Source: Roseicyclus sp041163945
GTDB lineage: Bacteria > Pseudomonadota > Alphaproteobacteria > Rhodobacterales > Rhodobacteraceae
DNA: 59,087 bases
Direction of reading: 5' to 3'
Assembly (NCBI GenBank): GCA_041163945.1
Contig: JBEAQJ010000167.1
Span: 1-59,087 of the forward strand
In this document: positions 31,739 through 40,690 of the stretch, one piece after another
How positions within the stretch are numbered: the first letter of the stretch is position 1
Layout: every line of letters starts with the position of its first letter
Notes under the pieces: model-generated
Seen by the model: the letters and a program-made list of their open reading frames with translations, nothing else
What the model was told of the DNA's origin: nothing
Databases searched by the model: none
Translations under genes and position numbers: made by a program

Positions 31739-33154
31739 ATGACCCAAGACACAGATCCGGCCACCGCCCGACTGCGCGTCGATGTTCTGGTGATCGGCGG
31801 GGGCAATGCCGCGCTGTGCGCCGCCATCGAGGCGCGCCGCCAAGGCGCCACGGTTCTGGTGGTCGAAGCCGCGCCCAAGGTCTATCGCGGGGGCAACACG
31901 CGCCATACCCGCAACCTGCGCTGTGCCCATGACGCGGGCAATGAGATCCTGACCGGGCCCTATCCCGAGGATGAATTCTGGGATGATCTGATGCGCGTGA
32001 CGGGCGGTGAAACCGATCCCGAACTGGCCCGCCTGACCATCGCCGAATCCAAGACGCTGTGGGATTGGATGAACGGGGTGGGCGTGCGCTTTCAGCAGCC
32101 CTTGGGCGGCACGCTGAACCTTGGGCGGACCAATGCGTTTTTCCTCGGCGGCGGGCGGGCGATGCTGAACGCGCTTTACGACGCCGCCGAACAGATGGGC
32201 GTGGCCATTCGCTACGACACCACGGCAACCGCGCTCGACATCGAAGACGGGTTTTTCAAGACCGCCGTGATCGAGGGCCCCGAGGGGCGCCAGGTCGTGC
32301 AGGCCCGCGCGTTGGTGACCGCCGCGGGCGGGTTCGAGGCCAATATCGAATGGCTCAAGCAGTATTGGGGCGAGCGGGCCGAGAATTTCCTGATCCGCGG
32401 CACGCCCAACAATCGTGGCACGATCTTGCGGATGTTGCTCGATGCGGGGGTAGAGCCGGTGGGCGATCCGACGCAATGCCATGCTGTGGCCATCGATGCA
32501 CGCTCGCCGCAATTCGACGGCGGCATCGTCACGCGGCTTGATTGCATCATCTTCGGGGTGGTGCTGAACAATCGCTGCGAACGGTTCTATGACGAAGGCG
32601 AAGATTTCTGGCCCAAGCGTTACGCCATCTGGGGTCGCTTGGTGGCCGACCAGCCCGATCAGATCGCCTGGATCGTTTTCGACGAAAAGGCGGTGGGCCG
32701 TTTCATGCCCTCGGTCTATCCGGCGATTTCGGCCCCCACGCTGGACGGGCTGGCCGAACAGCTGGGGCTTGATCCGGCGGCCTTCACGGCCGAGATCGCG
32801 CGGTTCAACGCCGCCGTGATCGATGGGGATTTCAACACCGAAATCCATGATGATTGCCGCACCGAAGGGATCACCCCGCCGAAATCGCATTGGGCGCGGC
32901 GCATCGATACCGCGCCGTTTCACGCCTATCCGGTGCGTCCGGGCATCACCTTTACCTATCTGGGCACGCGGGTGAACCGCGAGGCGCGGGTGTTGATGCA
33001 GGGCGGGCAGCCCAGCGCCAACATCTATGCGGCCGGCGAAATCATGGCCGGCAACGTCTTGGGGCGCGGCTATCTGGCCGGGATCGGCATGACAATCGGC
33101 GCCGTCTTCGGTCGCCTGGCAGGACAGGGGGCGGCACGCCATGTTGGGAACTGA
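31739..33154 (+). CDS. tcuA: TcuA-type FAD-dependent tricarballylate dehydrogenase
   Basis: In Salmonella TcuA oxidises tricarballylate to cis-aconitate. 471 residues: FAD-binding VDVLVIGGGNAALCAAIEARRQGATVLVVEAAP, then GGNTRHTRNLRCAHD, GGGRAMLNALYDAAEQMGV, an AGGFEANIEWLKQYWG segment, and the C-terminal IYAAGEIMAGNVLGRGYLAGIGMTIGAVFGRLAG. ATG 31739 aligns with family starts; the sequence from 31616 is the promoter. The end overlaps tcuB by 14 bases. Related fumarate-reductase-like flavoproteins exist, but the adjacent TcuB fixes the type. The exact substrate in this organism may differ. Confidence 0.88.
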   Translation: MTQDTDPATARLRVDVLVIGGGNAALCAAIEARRQGATVLVVEAAPKVYRGGNTRHTRNLRCAHDAGNEILTGPYPEDEFWDDLMRVTGGETDPELARLTIAESKTLWDWMNGVGVRFQQPLGGTLNLGRTNAFFLGGGRAMLNALYDAAEQMGVAIRYDTTATALDIEDGFFKTAVIEGPEGRQVVQARALVTAAGGFEANIEWLKQYWGERAENFLIRGTPNNRGTILRMLLDAGVEPVGDPTQCHAVAIDARSPQFDGGIVTRLDCIIFGVVLNNRCERFYDEGEDFWPKRYAIWGRLVADQPDQIAWIVFDEKAVGRFMPSVYPAISAPTLDGLAEQLGLDPAAFTAEIARFNAAVIDGDFNTEIHDDCRTEGITPPKSHWARRIDTAPFHAYPVRPGITFTYLGTRVNREARVLMQGGQPSANIYAAGEIMAGNVLGRGYLAGIGMTIGAVFGRLAGQGAARHVGN

Positions 33155-34262
33155 GCTGCAGCAAGACGCCGAGCGGCAGATCACGATCTGCAACGCCTGC
33201 CGCTATTGCGAAGGCATTTGCGCGGTGTTCCCCGCGCTTCAGATGCAGCGCAGCTTCGTGGCGGGCGACATCGATTATTTCGCCAATCTTTGCCATGATT
33301 GCGGTGCTTGCTACCATGATTGCCAATTTTCGCCCCCCCATGAATTCGCCATCAACCTGCCCAAGACCTTGGCCGGGGTGCGGCAGGAAAGCTATGGCCG
33401 CTACGCCTGGCCGCGCGCCCTGGCGCCGGTGTTTGACAGGAACGGGCTGGTCATCGCGGTGATCGCGGCGCTGTCGGTGACGGGGTTTCTGGCCGGCATG
33501 ATCGCATGGAATGCGCCCGGCGCGCTGTTTTCGGCGCATCAATCGCCACAAGGTTTCTATGCGCTGATGTCGCATGACGCGATGGTGGCGCTGTTCGGCC
33601 CGGTCTTTGTCTTTGCGCTATTTGCCATGGCCATGGGGCTGCGCAATTTCTGGCGCGATGCCAATGCTGTGCGCAACGTGGCCGGCGCGGCGCCGGCATC
33701 GCTGTGGCAGGCGGTCAAGGACGCGGGCACGTTGCGCTATCTCGACGGGGGTGGGGCGGGGTGTTTCAACGCCGATGACAAGCCCGAAGATCGGCGCCGG
33801 CGCTATCACCATCTGACCTTTTACGGGTTCTTGTTGTGTTTTGCGGCCACGTCGGTCGGCACGATCTATCATTACGGGTTTGGGCGCATGGCCCCTTACG
33901 CCTGGTGGGATCTGCCGCAAGTTCTGGGAACTTTGGGCGGGTTCATGCTGGCGATGGGCACGGGCGGGTTGATGGCGGCCAAAAAGCGCCGTCTGCCCGA
34001 TCTGGTCGATGCGGGCACGCGGGGCATGGCGATGGCCTTTCTTCTGATGTTGCATTTGACGGCGGTGACGGGGCTGGCGCTGCACATTCTGGGGGGCACG
34101 GCGGCGATGGGGCTGTTGCTGGCGCTGCATCTTGGGGTCGTGTTTGCGCTGTTTCTGACCATGCCCTATGGCAAGTTCGTGCACGGTCTTTATCGCTTTG
34201 CCGCCCTTGTGCGGCTGGCGATGGCCAAGCGGACGGGGCTGAAAACACGGGTGACGGCATGA
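33141..34262 (+). CDS. tcuB: TcuB (CitB-type) Fe-S/heme membrane electron carrier
   Basis: Reoxidises TcuA-FADH2 and passes electrons to the quinone pool. 373 residues. The N-terminus has two cysteine clusters, CNACRYCEGICAVFPAL and CHDCGACYHDCQFSPPHEFAINLPK, followed by six predicted membrane helices (from about residue 100) with several His residues suited to heme ligation (HHLTFYGFLLCF, TIYHYGFG, LLMLHLTAVTGLALHILGG). The 14-base overlap with tcuA and ATGA overlap with the next dehydrogenase show one operon. Confidence 0.9.
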   Translation: MLGTELQQDAERQITICNACRYCEGICAVFPALQMQRSFVAGDIDYFANLCHDCGACYHDCQFSPPHEFAINLPKTLAGVRQESYGRYAWPRALAPVFDRNGLVIAVIAALSVTGFLAGMIAWNAPGALFSAHQSPQGFYALMSHDAMVALFGPVFVFALFAMAMGLRNFWRDANAVRNVAGAAPASLWQAVKDAGTLRYLDGGGAGCFNADDKPEDRRRRYHHLTFYGFLLCFAATSVGTIYHYGFGRMAPYAWWDLPQVLGTLGGFMLAMGTGGLMAAKKRRLPDLVDAGTRGMAMAFLLMLHLTAVTGLALHILGGTAAMGLLLALHLGVVFALFLTMPYGKFVHGLYRFAALVRLAMAKRTGLKTRVTA

Positions 34263-35215
34263 AGATCGCGGTTCTGGACGATTACTTGGGCTACAGTGAA
34301 CGCTTTGCCGATTGGGGCGATCTGGGCGGGGATGTGACGGTGTTTCGTGAGCCCATCCCCGCGCATCTGCTGGCGGCGACCCTGGCCCCGTTCGACGTGG
34401 TGTGCGTGATGCGTGAACGCACGCCCTTGCCGGCGGATCTGATCGGGGCCTTGCCCAATTTGCGCCTGATCGTGACCACGGGCATGCGCAACCTGTCCAT
34501 CGACACCGATGCGGCCCGCGCCCGGGGCATCATGGTGTGCGGCACGGCCAGCCGGGCGGCCGCAACGGCGCAGCTGGCGATGACCCTGATCTTGCTGGCG
34601 TGCCGCAATCTTGTGCCCAACATGGGGGCGCTGGCGCGCGGTGGCTGGCAGGCCGAGGCGGGCCGCGATCTGGAAGGTCTGACGCTGGGCTTGATCGGGC
34701 TGGGGCGGCTTGGGGCCGATGTGGCCGCGCTGGCGCGTCCCTTTGGGGTCAAGTTGCTGGCCTGGAGCCAGAACCTGACCGATGCGCGCTGTGCCGAGGC
34801 GGGGGTTGCGCGGGCACACAGCCTGGGGGCGCTGCTGGAACAGGCCGATGTCCTGTCGATCCATCTGGTGCTGTCCGAGCGCACCCGTGGCCTGATCGGG
34901 GCGGCGGAGCTGGCGCAGATGAAACCGGATGCGTGCCTGGTCAACACGTCGCGCGGGCCGATCATCGACCGCGACGCGCTGCTGGCCGCGCTGCGCGCCG
35001 ATCGCCTGGGCTGCGCGGCGATCGATGTGTTCGACGAAGAACCCTTGCCCGCCGACAGCGCCTGGCGGGATGCCGAACTGATCGCTTCGGGGCGGCTGAT
35101 CCTGACGCCGCATGTGGGCTATGGCGCGCTGGCGACCTATGAGCGGATGTATCGTGAAACCGGGGAAAACGTGCGTGCCTTTGCTGCGGGCGCGCCGCAA
35201 CGGGTGATCGTCTGA
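34259..35215 (+). CDS. D-2-hydroxyacid dehydrogenase family protein
   Basis: 318 residues, NAD-dependent. Rossmann motif GLTLGLIGLGRLGADVAALARPFGVKLLAWS; catalytic Arg in NTSRGPIIDRDALL, Glu in IDVFDEEPLP and His in LTPHVGYGALATYERMY are all present. Its specificity cannot be read from sequence. In this cluster it may interconvert a 2-oxo and 2-hydroxy acid formed by the lyase or dehydratase. Start overlaps the tcuB stop (ATGA). Confidence 0.88.
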   Translation: MKIAVLDDYLGYSERFADWGDLGGDVTVFREPIPAHLLAATLAPFDVVCVMRERTPLPADLIGALPNLRLIVTTGMRNLSIDTDAARARGIMVCGTASRAAATAQLAMTLILLACRNLVPNMGALARGGWQAEAGRDLEGLTLGLIGLGRLGADVAALARPFGVKLLAWSQNLTDARCAEAGVARAHSLGALLEQADVLSIHLVLSERTRGLIGAAELAQMKPDACLVNTSRGPIIDRDALLAALRADRLGCAAIDVFDEEPLPADSAWRDAELIASGRLILTPHVGYGALATYERMYRETGENVRAFAAGAPQRVIV

Positions 35216-35296
35216 GGGGCGGGTGCGCAAAGGGTTTCAAATGTTGACAGCGGACGATGTGGCGGATGCCATTTCCCACATAGCCATGGACCGGTG

Positions 35297-36178
35297 ATGG
35301 CCAAAGCGACCGGCATCTTGAAACAGGCCCTGCACGCCCGCCGCGCCATGATCGTGCCGGGGGCGCCCAATGCGCTGTTCGCCCGCATCATCGCCGATCT
35401 GGGGTTCGAGGCGGTCTATGTGACCGGGGCGGGGCTGGCGAATATGCGGTTCGGCTTGCCCGATATCGGGCTGACCACCCTGACCGAGCTGGTCCAGACC
35501 ACCGCCGAAATCGCCGACAGCACGGATCTGCCGCTGATCGTCGACATGGACACGGGCTTTGGCAATCCGCTGAACGTGGTGCGCGCCCTGCGGATGCTGG
35601 AACGGGCGGGCGCCGCCGCGGTGCAGATCGAAGACCAGGTTTTTCCCAAGAAATGCGGCCATTTCCAGGGCAAGGCCGTGATCCCCGCCGCCGAAATGAT
35701 CGACAAGATCAAGGCTGCCGTCGACACCCGCCGCGACCATGACCTGCAGATCATCGCGCGCAGCGACGCGCGCGCCTGCGAAGGGCTGCCGGCCGCCATC
35801 GACCGCGCCGCCGCCTATCTGGAAGCCGGGGCCGATGCCAGCTTCGTCGAGGCCCCGGCCAGCGCCGAGGAACTGGCCCAGATTGCCCGGTCGCTGCCCG
35901 CCCCGCAGATCGCCAACATCGTCCACGGGGGGCGCACGCCGGATCCGGGGCAGGCCGCGCTGGCGCAGATGGGGTTTGGCGCGGTGCTTTATGCCAATGC
36001 CGCGCTTCAGGCCGCGATGCACGGCGCGCAACAGGTTTTGGGCCTTTTGAAGACGCAAGGCAGTCTTGCGGGCGGTGCGGCGCTGTTGGCGGGTTTTGAC
36101 GATCGCCAGCGCATGGTCGGCAAGCCGCATTGGGATGCGCTTGAGGCCCGGTTTGCCGCCAAGGGAGCCCCGGATTGA
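35297..36178 (+). CDS. Isocitrate lyase / PEP mutase superfamily C-C lyase
   Basis: 293 residues. Metal-binding VDMDTGFGNPLNVVRALRMLERAGAAAVQIEDQVFPKKCGHFQGK; the KKCGH motif with its catalytic Cys marks true lyases (methylisocitrate lyase, 2,3-dimethylmalate lyase) and excludes PEP mutase and oxaloacetate decarboxylase. Also IIARSDARACEGLPAAIDRAAAYLEAGAD. Products expected: pyruvate plus a second acid (succinate, propionate or similar). ATG 35297 is used; GTG 35294 is an alternative. There is an 81-base gap from the dehydrogenase with a TTGACA at 35244, so an additional promoter is possible. Confidence 0.87.
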   Translation: MAKATGILKQALHARRAMIVPGAPNALFARIIADLGFEAVYVTGAGLANMRFGLPDIGLTTLTELVQTTAEIADSTDLPLIVDMDTGFGNPLNVVRALRMLERAGAAAVQIEDQVFPKKCGHFQGKAVIPAAEMIDKIKAAVDTRRDHDLQIIARSDARACEGLPAAIDRAAAYLEAGADASFVEAPASAEELAQIARSLPAPQIANIVHGGRTPDPGQAALAQMGFGAVLYANAALQAAMHGAQQVLGLLKTQGSLAGGAALLAGFDDRQRMVGKPHWDALEARFAAKGAPD

Positions 36179-36191
36179 TCAAGGTGACGAC

Positions 36192-37256
36192 ATGCGATGG
36201 GGCAGGGACCCGATGACCGATTTGCTCGCCCGCACAGTCTGGATGCGCCGTGTGCAAACCGCGCTGATCGGTGCGGTCGGCACGCTGGTGTTCTGGTGGC
36301 TGTCGATGCCGCTGCCGTTCTTGCTGGGGCCACTGGCCGCGTGTCTGATCACCGCGCTGATGGGGGCCCAGCTTAAGGGCGTGCCGAACCATTGGTTGAA
36401 CGCGGTGCGCACGATCCTTGGGGTGGCGGCGGGATCGTCGGTGTCGCCTTCGCTGCTGCAACACTTTCCCCAGACCTTGGCCAGTGCCAGCCTTGTGCCG
36501 GTGTTCCTGGCCATCTCGCTTTTGGTGGGCTACCCGTTCTTCCGCCGCGTTGCGGGGTTTGATCGCGCCACGGCTTATTTCGCGACGGTTCCCGGCGGCT
36601 TTGCCGAGATGATCCTTTTGGGCTCGGAACGGGGGGGCGATATTCGGGCGCTGTCGCTGGTGCATGCGACCCGTATCCTGACGCTTGTTTCGCTTCTGCC
36701 GTTCCTGATCAGCTTTTACGTCGATGCGGATCTGAGTGCTGCACCCGGCGTGCCGGTCAAGGACATCCCGGTGAAAGATATCGTGATCCTGGCTGCTTGC
36801 GCCTATTTCGGCTATGTCGGGGCCAAGCGCGTCGGTCTGTTCGGGGCCACGATCCTGGGGCCGATGATCCTGTCGGCGGCCGCCAGCTTGCTGGGGCTGA
36901 TCGAAAACCGCCCCCCGACCGAGGCGTTGATCTTGGCGCAATTCGTGATCGGGACCAGCGTGGGCGCCCATTACATCGGTGTGACGCGCGATGAATTGCG
37001 CCGCGTGGTTTCGGCCAGCGTGGCCTATGCATTGATGCTGGCCGTGCTGACGGTGCTGTTTGGCGAATTGATCTATCTGTTGGGCATCAACGACCTGTTG
37101 CACGGGATCTTGGCCTTTGCCCCCGGTGGCCAGCCCGAGATGGTGATGCTGGCGATCGTCACCGGTGCCGACATCACCTTTGTGATTTTTCACCATGTGC
37201 TGCGCTTGGTGCTGGTGATGAGCCTGACGCCGCTGTTGTCGCGATGGCTGGCCTGA
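36192..37256 (+). CDS. AbrB-family (DUF/GrdB-like) membrane protein, probable carboxylate carrier
   Basis: 354 residues with about ten predicted helices and an internal repeat (VPNHWLNAVRTILGVAAGSSVSPSL in the first half; LPLPFLLGPLAACLITALMGAQ and KRVGLFGATILGPMILSAAASLLG at equivalent positions). Also ATVPGGFAEMILLG and FAPGGQPEMVMLAIV, the paired AbrB-family signature. Not the AbrB DNA-binding protein of the same name. ATG 36192 with AAGGTGA eight bases upstream. No TcuC gene is in the cluster, so this is the only local candidate for substrate transport. Converges on prpF, seven bases apart. Confidence 0.85.
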   Translation: MRWGRDPMTDLLARTVWMRRVQTALIGAVGTLVFWWLSMPLPFLLGPLAACLITALMGAQLKGVPNHWLNAVRTILGVAAGSSVSPSLLQHFPQTLASASLVPVFLAISLLVGYPFFRRVAGFDRATAYFATVPGGFAEMILLGSERGGDIRALSLVHATRILTLVSLLPFLISFYVDADLSAAPGVPVKDIPVKDIVILAACAYFGYVGAKRVGLFGATILGPMILSAAASLLGLIENRPPTEALILAQFVIGTSVGAHYIGVTRDELRRVVSASVAYALMLAVLTVLFGELIYLLGINDLLHGILAFAPGGQPEMVMLAIVTGADITFVIFHHVLRLVLVMSLTPLLSRWLA

Positions 37257-37263
37257 GCCCGCC

Positions 37264-38409
37264 CTAGCCGGGGATCAACACCCGGCCTTCGAACAGGCGG
37301 CGGGCGCTGCGATAGACCGCCCCGTGCACCGCGTGGGGCGCTTGGCCTTGCGCCACGCGCACCGCCGCATCCACCGTCAGCACGCCCGAGGGATGACCGA
37401 CCCGGATCGGCCCCGTGCCCGCGCGCGCCAGCTGTTGCGGCAGGCTGCCCGGGATGCGCACCGCCACCCCCAGACAAATGCCACCCGTCAACGGCACCGC
37501 CCGGTGCGGTTGCCCGACCGAGATCATGCGGATGGCGATGTCGTGATCCGTGGGGTCCAGCCGGCGGCCCGACAGGGTGGGGGCGGCTTGGGGCGGGCAG
37601 ATCATCGCCACCTTGGGGATCGACGGGATCTGGCCCGCATGGTCGATGTCGCGCGCCAACCCCATCGCGACCGACGCTGCACGGCGGATCGATTCGAGCT
37701 TGTGCAGACAGGCGGGGTCGGCCTCCAGCGCGTCGGGCAGCGCCGCGCCGTCCTGCCCGATGCTGGCGGCCGCGACAAAGACACATGGGTTGGCGGCATC
37801 GACCATCGATACCGCCACCTGGCCCAAACCCGGCACGTTCAGATGATCGACCGACCGGCCGGTGGGCAACAGCCGCCCCGTGCCCGCCCCGCCGGGGTCC
37901 AGGAATTCCAGCCGGATCGGGGCGCCATGCCCGGCCACGCCATCCAGCGCGAAATCGCCCATCACCCGTGCGCGACCGTTTTCGGTGGCAAAGCGGGCGA
38001 CGATGATCTTGGCTGTGTTGGTGTTGTGGATGCGCACCACCGCGTCGGCCCCGTCGGGGGGTGGTGTCACCAGACCTTCGTCCAGCGCAAAGGGCCCCAT
38101 GGCCGACGACATGTTGCCGCAATTGCCGCTGGTGTCGACGCTGTCGTCGCGCACGCCGATCTGGAAAAAGCTGTAGTCGATGTCGGCATCGTCACGGCTG
38201 GGCGGACCCACCACGCAGACCTTGGACAGCGAAGATACCCCACCCCCCATGCCGTTCAGTTGCCGCCCATTGGGATCGGGCGATCCCATCGCGCCCCGAA
38301 ACAGCGCCGGCCACAGCGCCGGGTCGGATGGCAGATCGCGGCGATGGAACACCAGCGCGTTCGACGTGCCACCGCGCATGAAGACGGCGGGAATGGCGGT
38401 CTGGGGCAT
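37264..38409 (-). CDS. PrpF-family aconitate / 2-methylaconitate isomerase
   Basis: 381 residues of the PrpF family (diaminopimelate-epimerase fold), which isomerise 2-methyl-trans-aconitate, 4-oxalomesaconate or methylitaconate. Conserved: VFMRGGTSNALVFHRRDLP, NGMGGGVSSLSKVCVVGPP, SGNCGNMSSAMGPFALDEGLV with the active-site Cys, and CVFVAAASIG with the second Cys region. ATG 38409 with AAAGGA upstream. A small hairpin (38429-38447) precedes the ribosome site. Downstream of the prpD-like gene in the same direction. Substrate cannot be fixed from sequence. Confidence 0.88.
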   Translation of the reverse strand: MPQTAIPAVFMRGGTSNALVFHRRDLPSDPALWPALFRGAMGSPDPNGRQLNGMGGGVSSLSKVCVVGPPSRDDADIDYSFFQIGVRDDSVDTSGNCGNMSSAMGPFALDEGLVTPPPDGADAVVRIHNTNTAKIIVARFATENGRARVMGDFALDGVAGHGAPIRLEFLDPGGAGTGRLLPTGRSVDHLNVPGLGQVAVSMVDAANPCVFVAAASIGQDGAALPDALEADPACLHKLESIRRAASVAMGLARDIDHAGQIPSIPKVAMICPPQAAPTLSGRRLDPTDHDIAIRMISVGQPHRAVPLTGGICLGVAVRIPGSLPQQLARAGTGPIRVGHPSGVLTVDAAVRVAQGQAPHAVHGAVYRSARRLFEGRVLIPG

Positions 38410-38707
38410 CGAATGGGCATCCTTTTTTCCGCGCAGCCTGTGCGCGGGCAAAACCCCGTGTCAACAGGTGTCACGATGTGGGGCCATTGCCCGCCTTTTC
38501 GGTCAATGGGCCGGGCTCGCCGACAGCGAAAGGCCGGTCCTGTGGATTTCGGATGGCTCACGGCCCGCGCGCCGGTCGATGCGGTGCGCAAACGCCATGC
38601 GGCTGCCGCCAAGGTGCGGATGCCCGCTCGAACCGCCAACGGACGGCCGCTCGTCTTGATGGCGCTGAAACAGATGCTGACCGCCGCGGTGTCCCGGCGA
38701 CTGTGCC
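38410..38707. other. 298-base gap between the prpF-like and prpD-like genes
   Basis: Contains hairpin CCGCGCA-GCCTG-TGCGCGG (38429-38447), immediately before the A-rich ribosome-binding region of prpF on the minus strand. The remaining sequence shows a plus-strand frame reading through toward 38832 (PVDFGWLTARAPVDAVRKRH and onward), but it runs into prpD and has no start site support. I see no confident gene. Confidence 0.5.
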
Positions 38708-40090
38708 CTAATCGCAGCGCCCCAGCGTCGCCAGAAGCGGTGCCAACCGGGGCGCGGTGTCGAAATCGGCCAGCCCCGCAAACAGCCCCGCCGCCCAATC
38801 GGATGGGCCGGCGGCTTCGGCGCAATCCATGAATTTTGCGCGCATGTCCCCGGTGGCGGTCGGAATGGCGCCCCCCGCGGCCATCAGGTCATCGATGCGC
38901 TGCGACAAGATCACCCCGCTGCGGCTATGCACGATCACCTCGGCGGCCCATTGGCTTTTGCTGTGATCGCCCATGTCGGGATGCGGGCGGGCCTGCAGCC
39001 GGGCCATCAGCGCCATGATCTTGGGGTCGGCGATGGCCGCGTCTTCGAAATGGGCAAGCTTGACCGCCCCATCGTGCAAGGCGCGCGCGACCAGATACTG
39101 CACGCTGAATTTCGCCGCGAGCGGCGTGCGCGGCGCGGGATTGTCGGTATGGGGCAGGCGGCGGGGGTGGGGCAGCACCTCGATCCGGTCGATGTCCGAT
39201 GGATCGAACCGCCGATCCGCGTGCAACCGGAGCGCGGCGGCAATCGCGGCATGGGCGCTGCCACAGCAGGGGTAGGGTTTGATCGCGATCCCGTCGTCTT
39301 CCAGTTCCAGGGGCTTTGCCCAATCGGCAAAGATGCGGTCGGGGTCATAGGTGCCCGGCCCGTTGAACACCTCGAAAAAGCCGGCCGGATGTTCAAAGGC
39401 GGCCGGGTTGGCGGTGAAACCCTGTCGGGCCAGAAGCGCCGACAAAAGCCCCGCGCGCGCGCACATGCCGACATGGAACGGCTTGGTCATGGTGCCGAAA
39501 TTGGCCTTGACGCCCGCCGCCTGCGACACGGCCAGCGCCAGGGCCGTGGCGATCTGGTCCGCGTTCAGGCCCATCAGATGCGCCGAAGCCGCCGCCGCCC
39601 CGAACACGCCCAGCGTGGCCGTGGGGTGCCACCCCTTGTCATAGTGGTGGAAATGCACCGCGCGCGCGATGCGGATTTCGGTTTCGACGCCCACGGCATA
39701 GGCGGTCAACACGGCCGCGCCGCCATGCCCTTCGGCTTCGGCCAGTGCGAAGAGCGCGGGCAGGATCGGCGCCGATTGGTGCCCGCCGAAGGCGCTGGAA
39801 AAATCATCGTAATCCAGCGCATGGGCCGCGGTGCCGTTGATCAGCGCCGCATCCAGCATCGACCGGCGGCCCGCCCGACCGATCAGCGTGCAGGGGCCGG
39901 GCGCATCCGCGATGCCCGGCACGGCGCACAGCGTTTCCACGCAATCCATGCGCGCCCCCGCCAAGGCCACGCCGACCGTGTCGATCACCGCGATCTGCGC
40001 GCGCACCCGCGCCTTGGGCGTGACGTCTGCCGCGCCAAAGGCGTGGATGCGTGCGGCCAGCCGTTCGGCGATGGTCGGTTGGGCTGTCAT
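38708..40090 (-). CDS. MmgE/PrpD-family dehydratase
   Basis: 460 residues, MmgE/PrpD (2-methylcitrate dehydratase / cis-aconitate decarboxylase) fold. Motifs: AQIAVIDTVGVALAGA, LINGTAAHALDYDDFSSAFGGHQSAPILPALFALAE, HPTATLGVFGAAAASAHLMGL, GTMTKPFHVGMCARAGLLSALLARQGFT and KPYPCCGSAHAAIAAAL. ATG 40090 has AAGGATG-like sequence upstream. Family members dehydrate 2-methylcitrate or decarboxylate aconitate to itaconate; the PrpF and lyase neighbours suggest a tricarboxylate, but 2-methylcitrate synthase is absent. Confidence 0.87.
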   Translation of the reverse strand: MTAQPTIAERLAARIHAFGAADVTPKARVRAQIAVIDTVGVALAGARMDCVETLCAVPGIADAPGPCTLIGRAGRRSMLDAALINGTAAHALDYDDFSSAFGGHQSAPILPALFALAEAEGHGGAAVLTAYAVGVETEIRIARAVHFHHYDKGWHPTATLGVFGAAAASAHLMGLNADQIATALALAVSQAAGVKANFGTMTKPFHVGMCARAGLLSALLARQGFTANPAAFEHPAGFFEVFNGPGTYDPDRIFADWAKPLELEDDGIAIKPYPCCGSAHAAIAAALRLHADRRFDPSDIDRIEVLPHPRRLPHTDNPAPRTPLAAKFSVQYLVARALHDGAVKLAHFEDAAIADPKIMALMARLQARPHPDMGDHSKSQWAAEVIVHSRSGVILSQRIDDLMAAGGAIPTATGDMRAKFMDCAEAAGPSDWAAGLFAGLADFDTAPRLAPLLATLGRCD

Positions 40091-40170
40091 GGGGTGGCAT
40101 CCTTCCCGTTTGGTCCGGGCGCAAACTGGGTTGGCGGGGCGCGGGCTGTCAACGGGTCTTTGGTGCCGCC

Positions 40171-40188
40171 GGGCGCCGATACGCGCCC
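40171..40188. repeat. Inverted repeat in the divergent prpD / pcaC gap
   Basis: GGGCGC (40171-40176) and GCGCCC (40183-40188) around six bases, in the 171-base gap between divergent start codons. A regulator site is possible, but the arms are pure G/C and such repeats arise by chance here. Confidence 0.3.
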
Positions 40189-40261
40189 TGTCGGTGGGGC
40201 AAGCTTGGCCCATTTCCCAAGACCCAAGCCTGTGTCACAATCCCGTGCAGGAGGACACATC

Positions 40262-40642
40262 ATGACCGACCGCCATGCCAAGGGCCGCAAGATCCGCCGC
40301 GCCGTTTTGGGCGATGCCCATGTCGACCGGGCCGAAGCCGCCACGACGCCGCTCGATCAGGGGTTTCAGACGCTGATCACCGAAGCCGCCTGGGGCACGG
40401 TCTGGGCCTCGGAGGCGCTGACGCGGCGCGAACGGTCCATGGTGACGCTGGCGCTTTTGGCGGGGCTTGGCAACCATGAGGAACTGGCGCTGCACCTGCG
40501 CGCGACGGTCCGCACCGGGGCCAGCCCAAGCGATGTGATGGAGGTGTTCCAGCATGTCGCCATCTATGCCGGCGTGCCGCGCGCCAACAGCGCCATCCGC
40601 ATCGCCAAGGAAATCTTTGCCGAGATCGACGCCCGCGGCTAG
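40262..40642 (+). CDS. Carboxymuconolactone decarboxylase family protein (PcaC-like)
   Basis: 126 residues, alpha-helical AhpD-like fold without the CxxC pair of peroxidases, thus of the PcaC type. Pattern: FQTLITEAAWGTVWASEALTRRERSMVTLALLAGLGNHEELALHLRATVRTGASPSDVMEVFQHVAIYAGVPRANSAIRIAKEIF, with His in LHLRA and VFQHVAIYAG. An AGGAGGA ribosome site lies seven bases before ATG 40262. Other beta-ketoadipate genes are not nearby, so a lactone or keto-acid decarboxylase in the tcu/prp-like cluster is more likely than a role in aromatic catabolism. Confidence 0.88.
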   Translation: MTDRHAKGRKIRRAVLGDAHVDRAEAATTPLDQGFQTLITEAAWGTVWASEALTRRERSMVTLALLAGLGNHEELALHLRATVRTGASPSDVMEVFQHVAIYAGVPRANSAIRIAKEIFAEIDARG

Positions 40643-40690
40643 CCGCGTCGTCATCGGCCTGTCGCGGCAGGTCTTGGCCGGTGCCACCGG

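Noticed and set aside
38480..38832. Plus-strand frame in the gap between prpF-like and prpD-like genes (PVDFGWLTARAPVDAVRKRH)
   Set aside because: It runs into the prpD coding region, lacks a ribosome site and shows no family pattern; may be a remnant, but support is insufficient.
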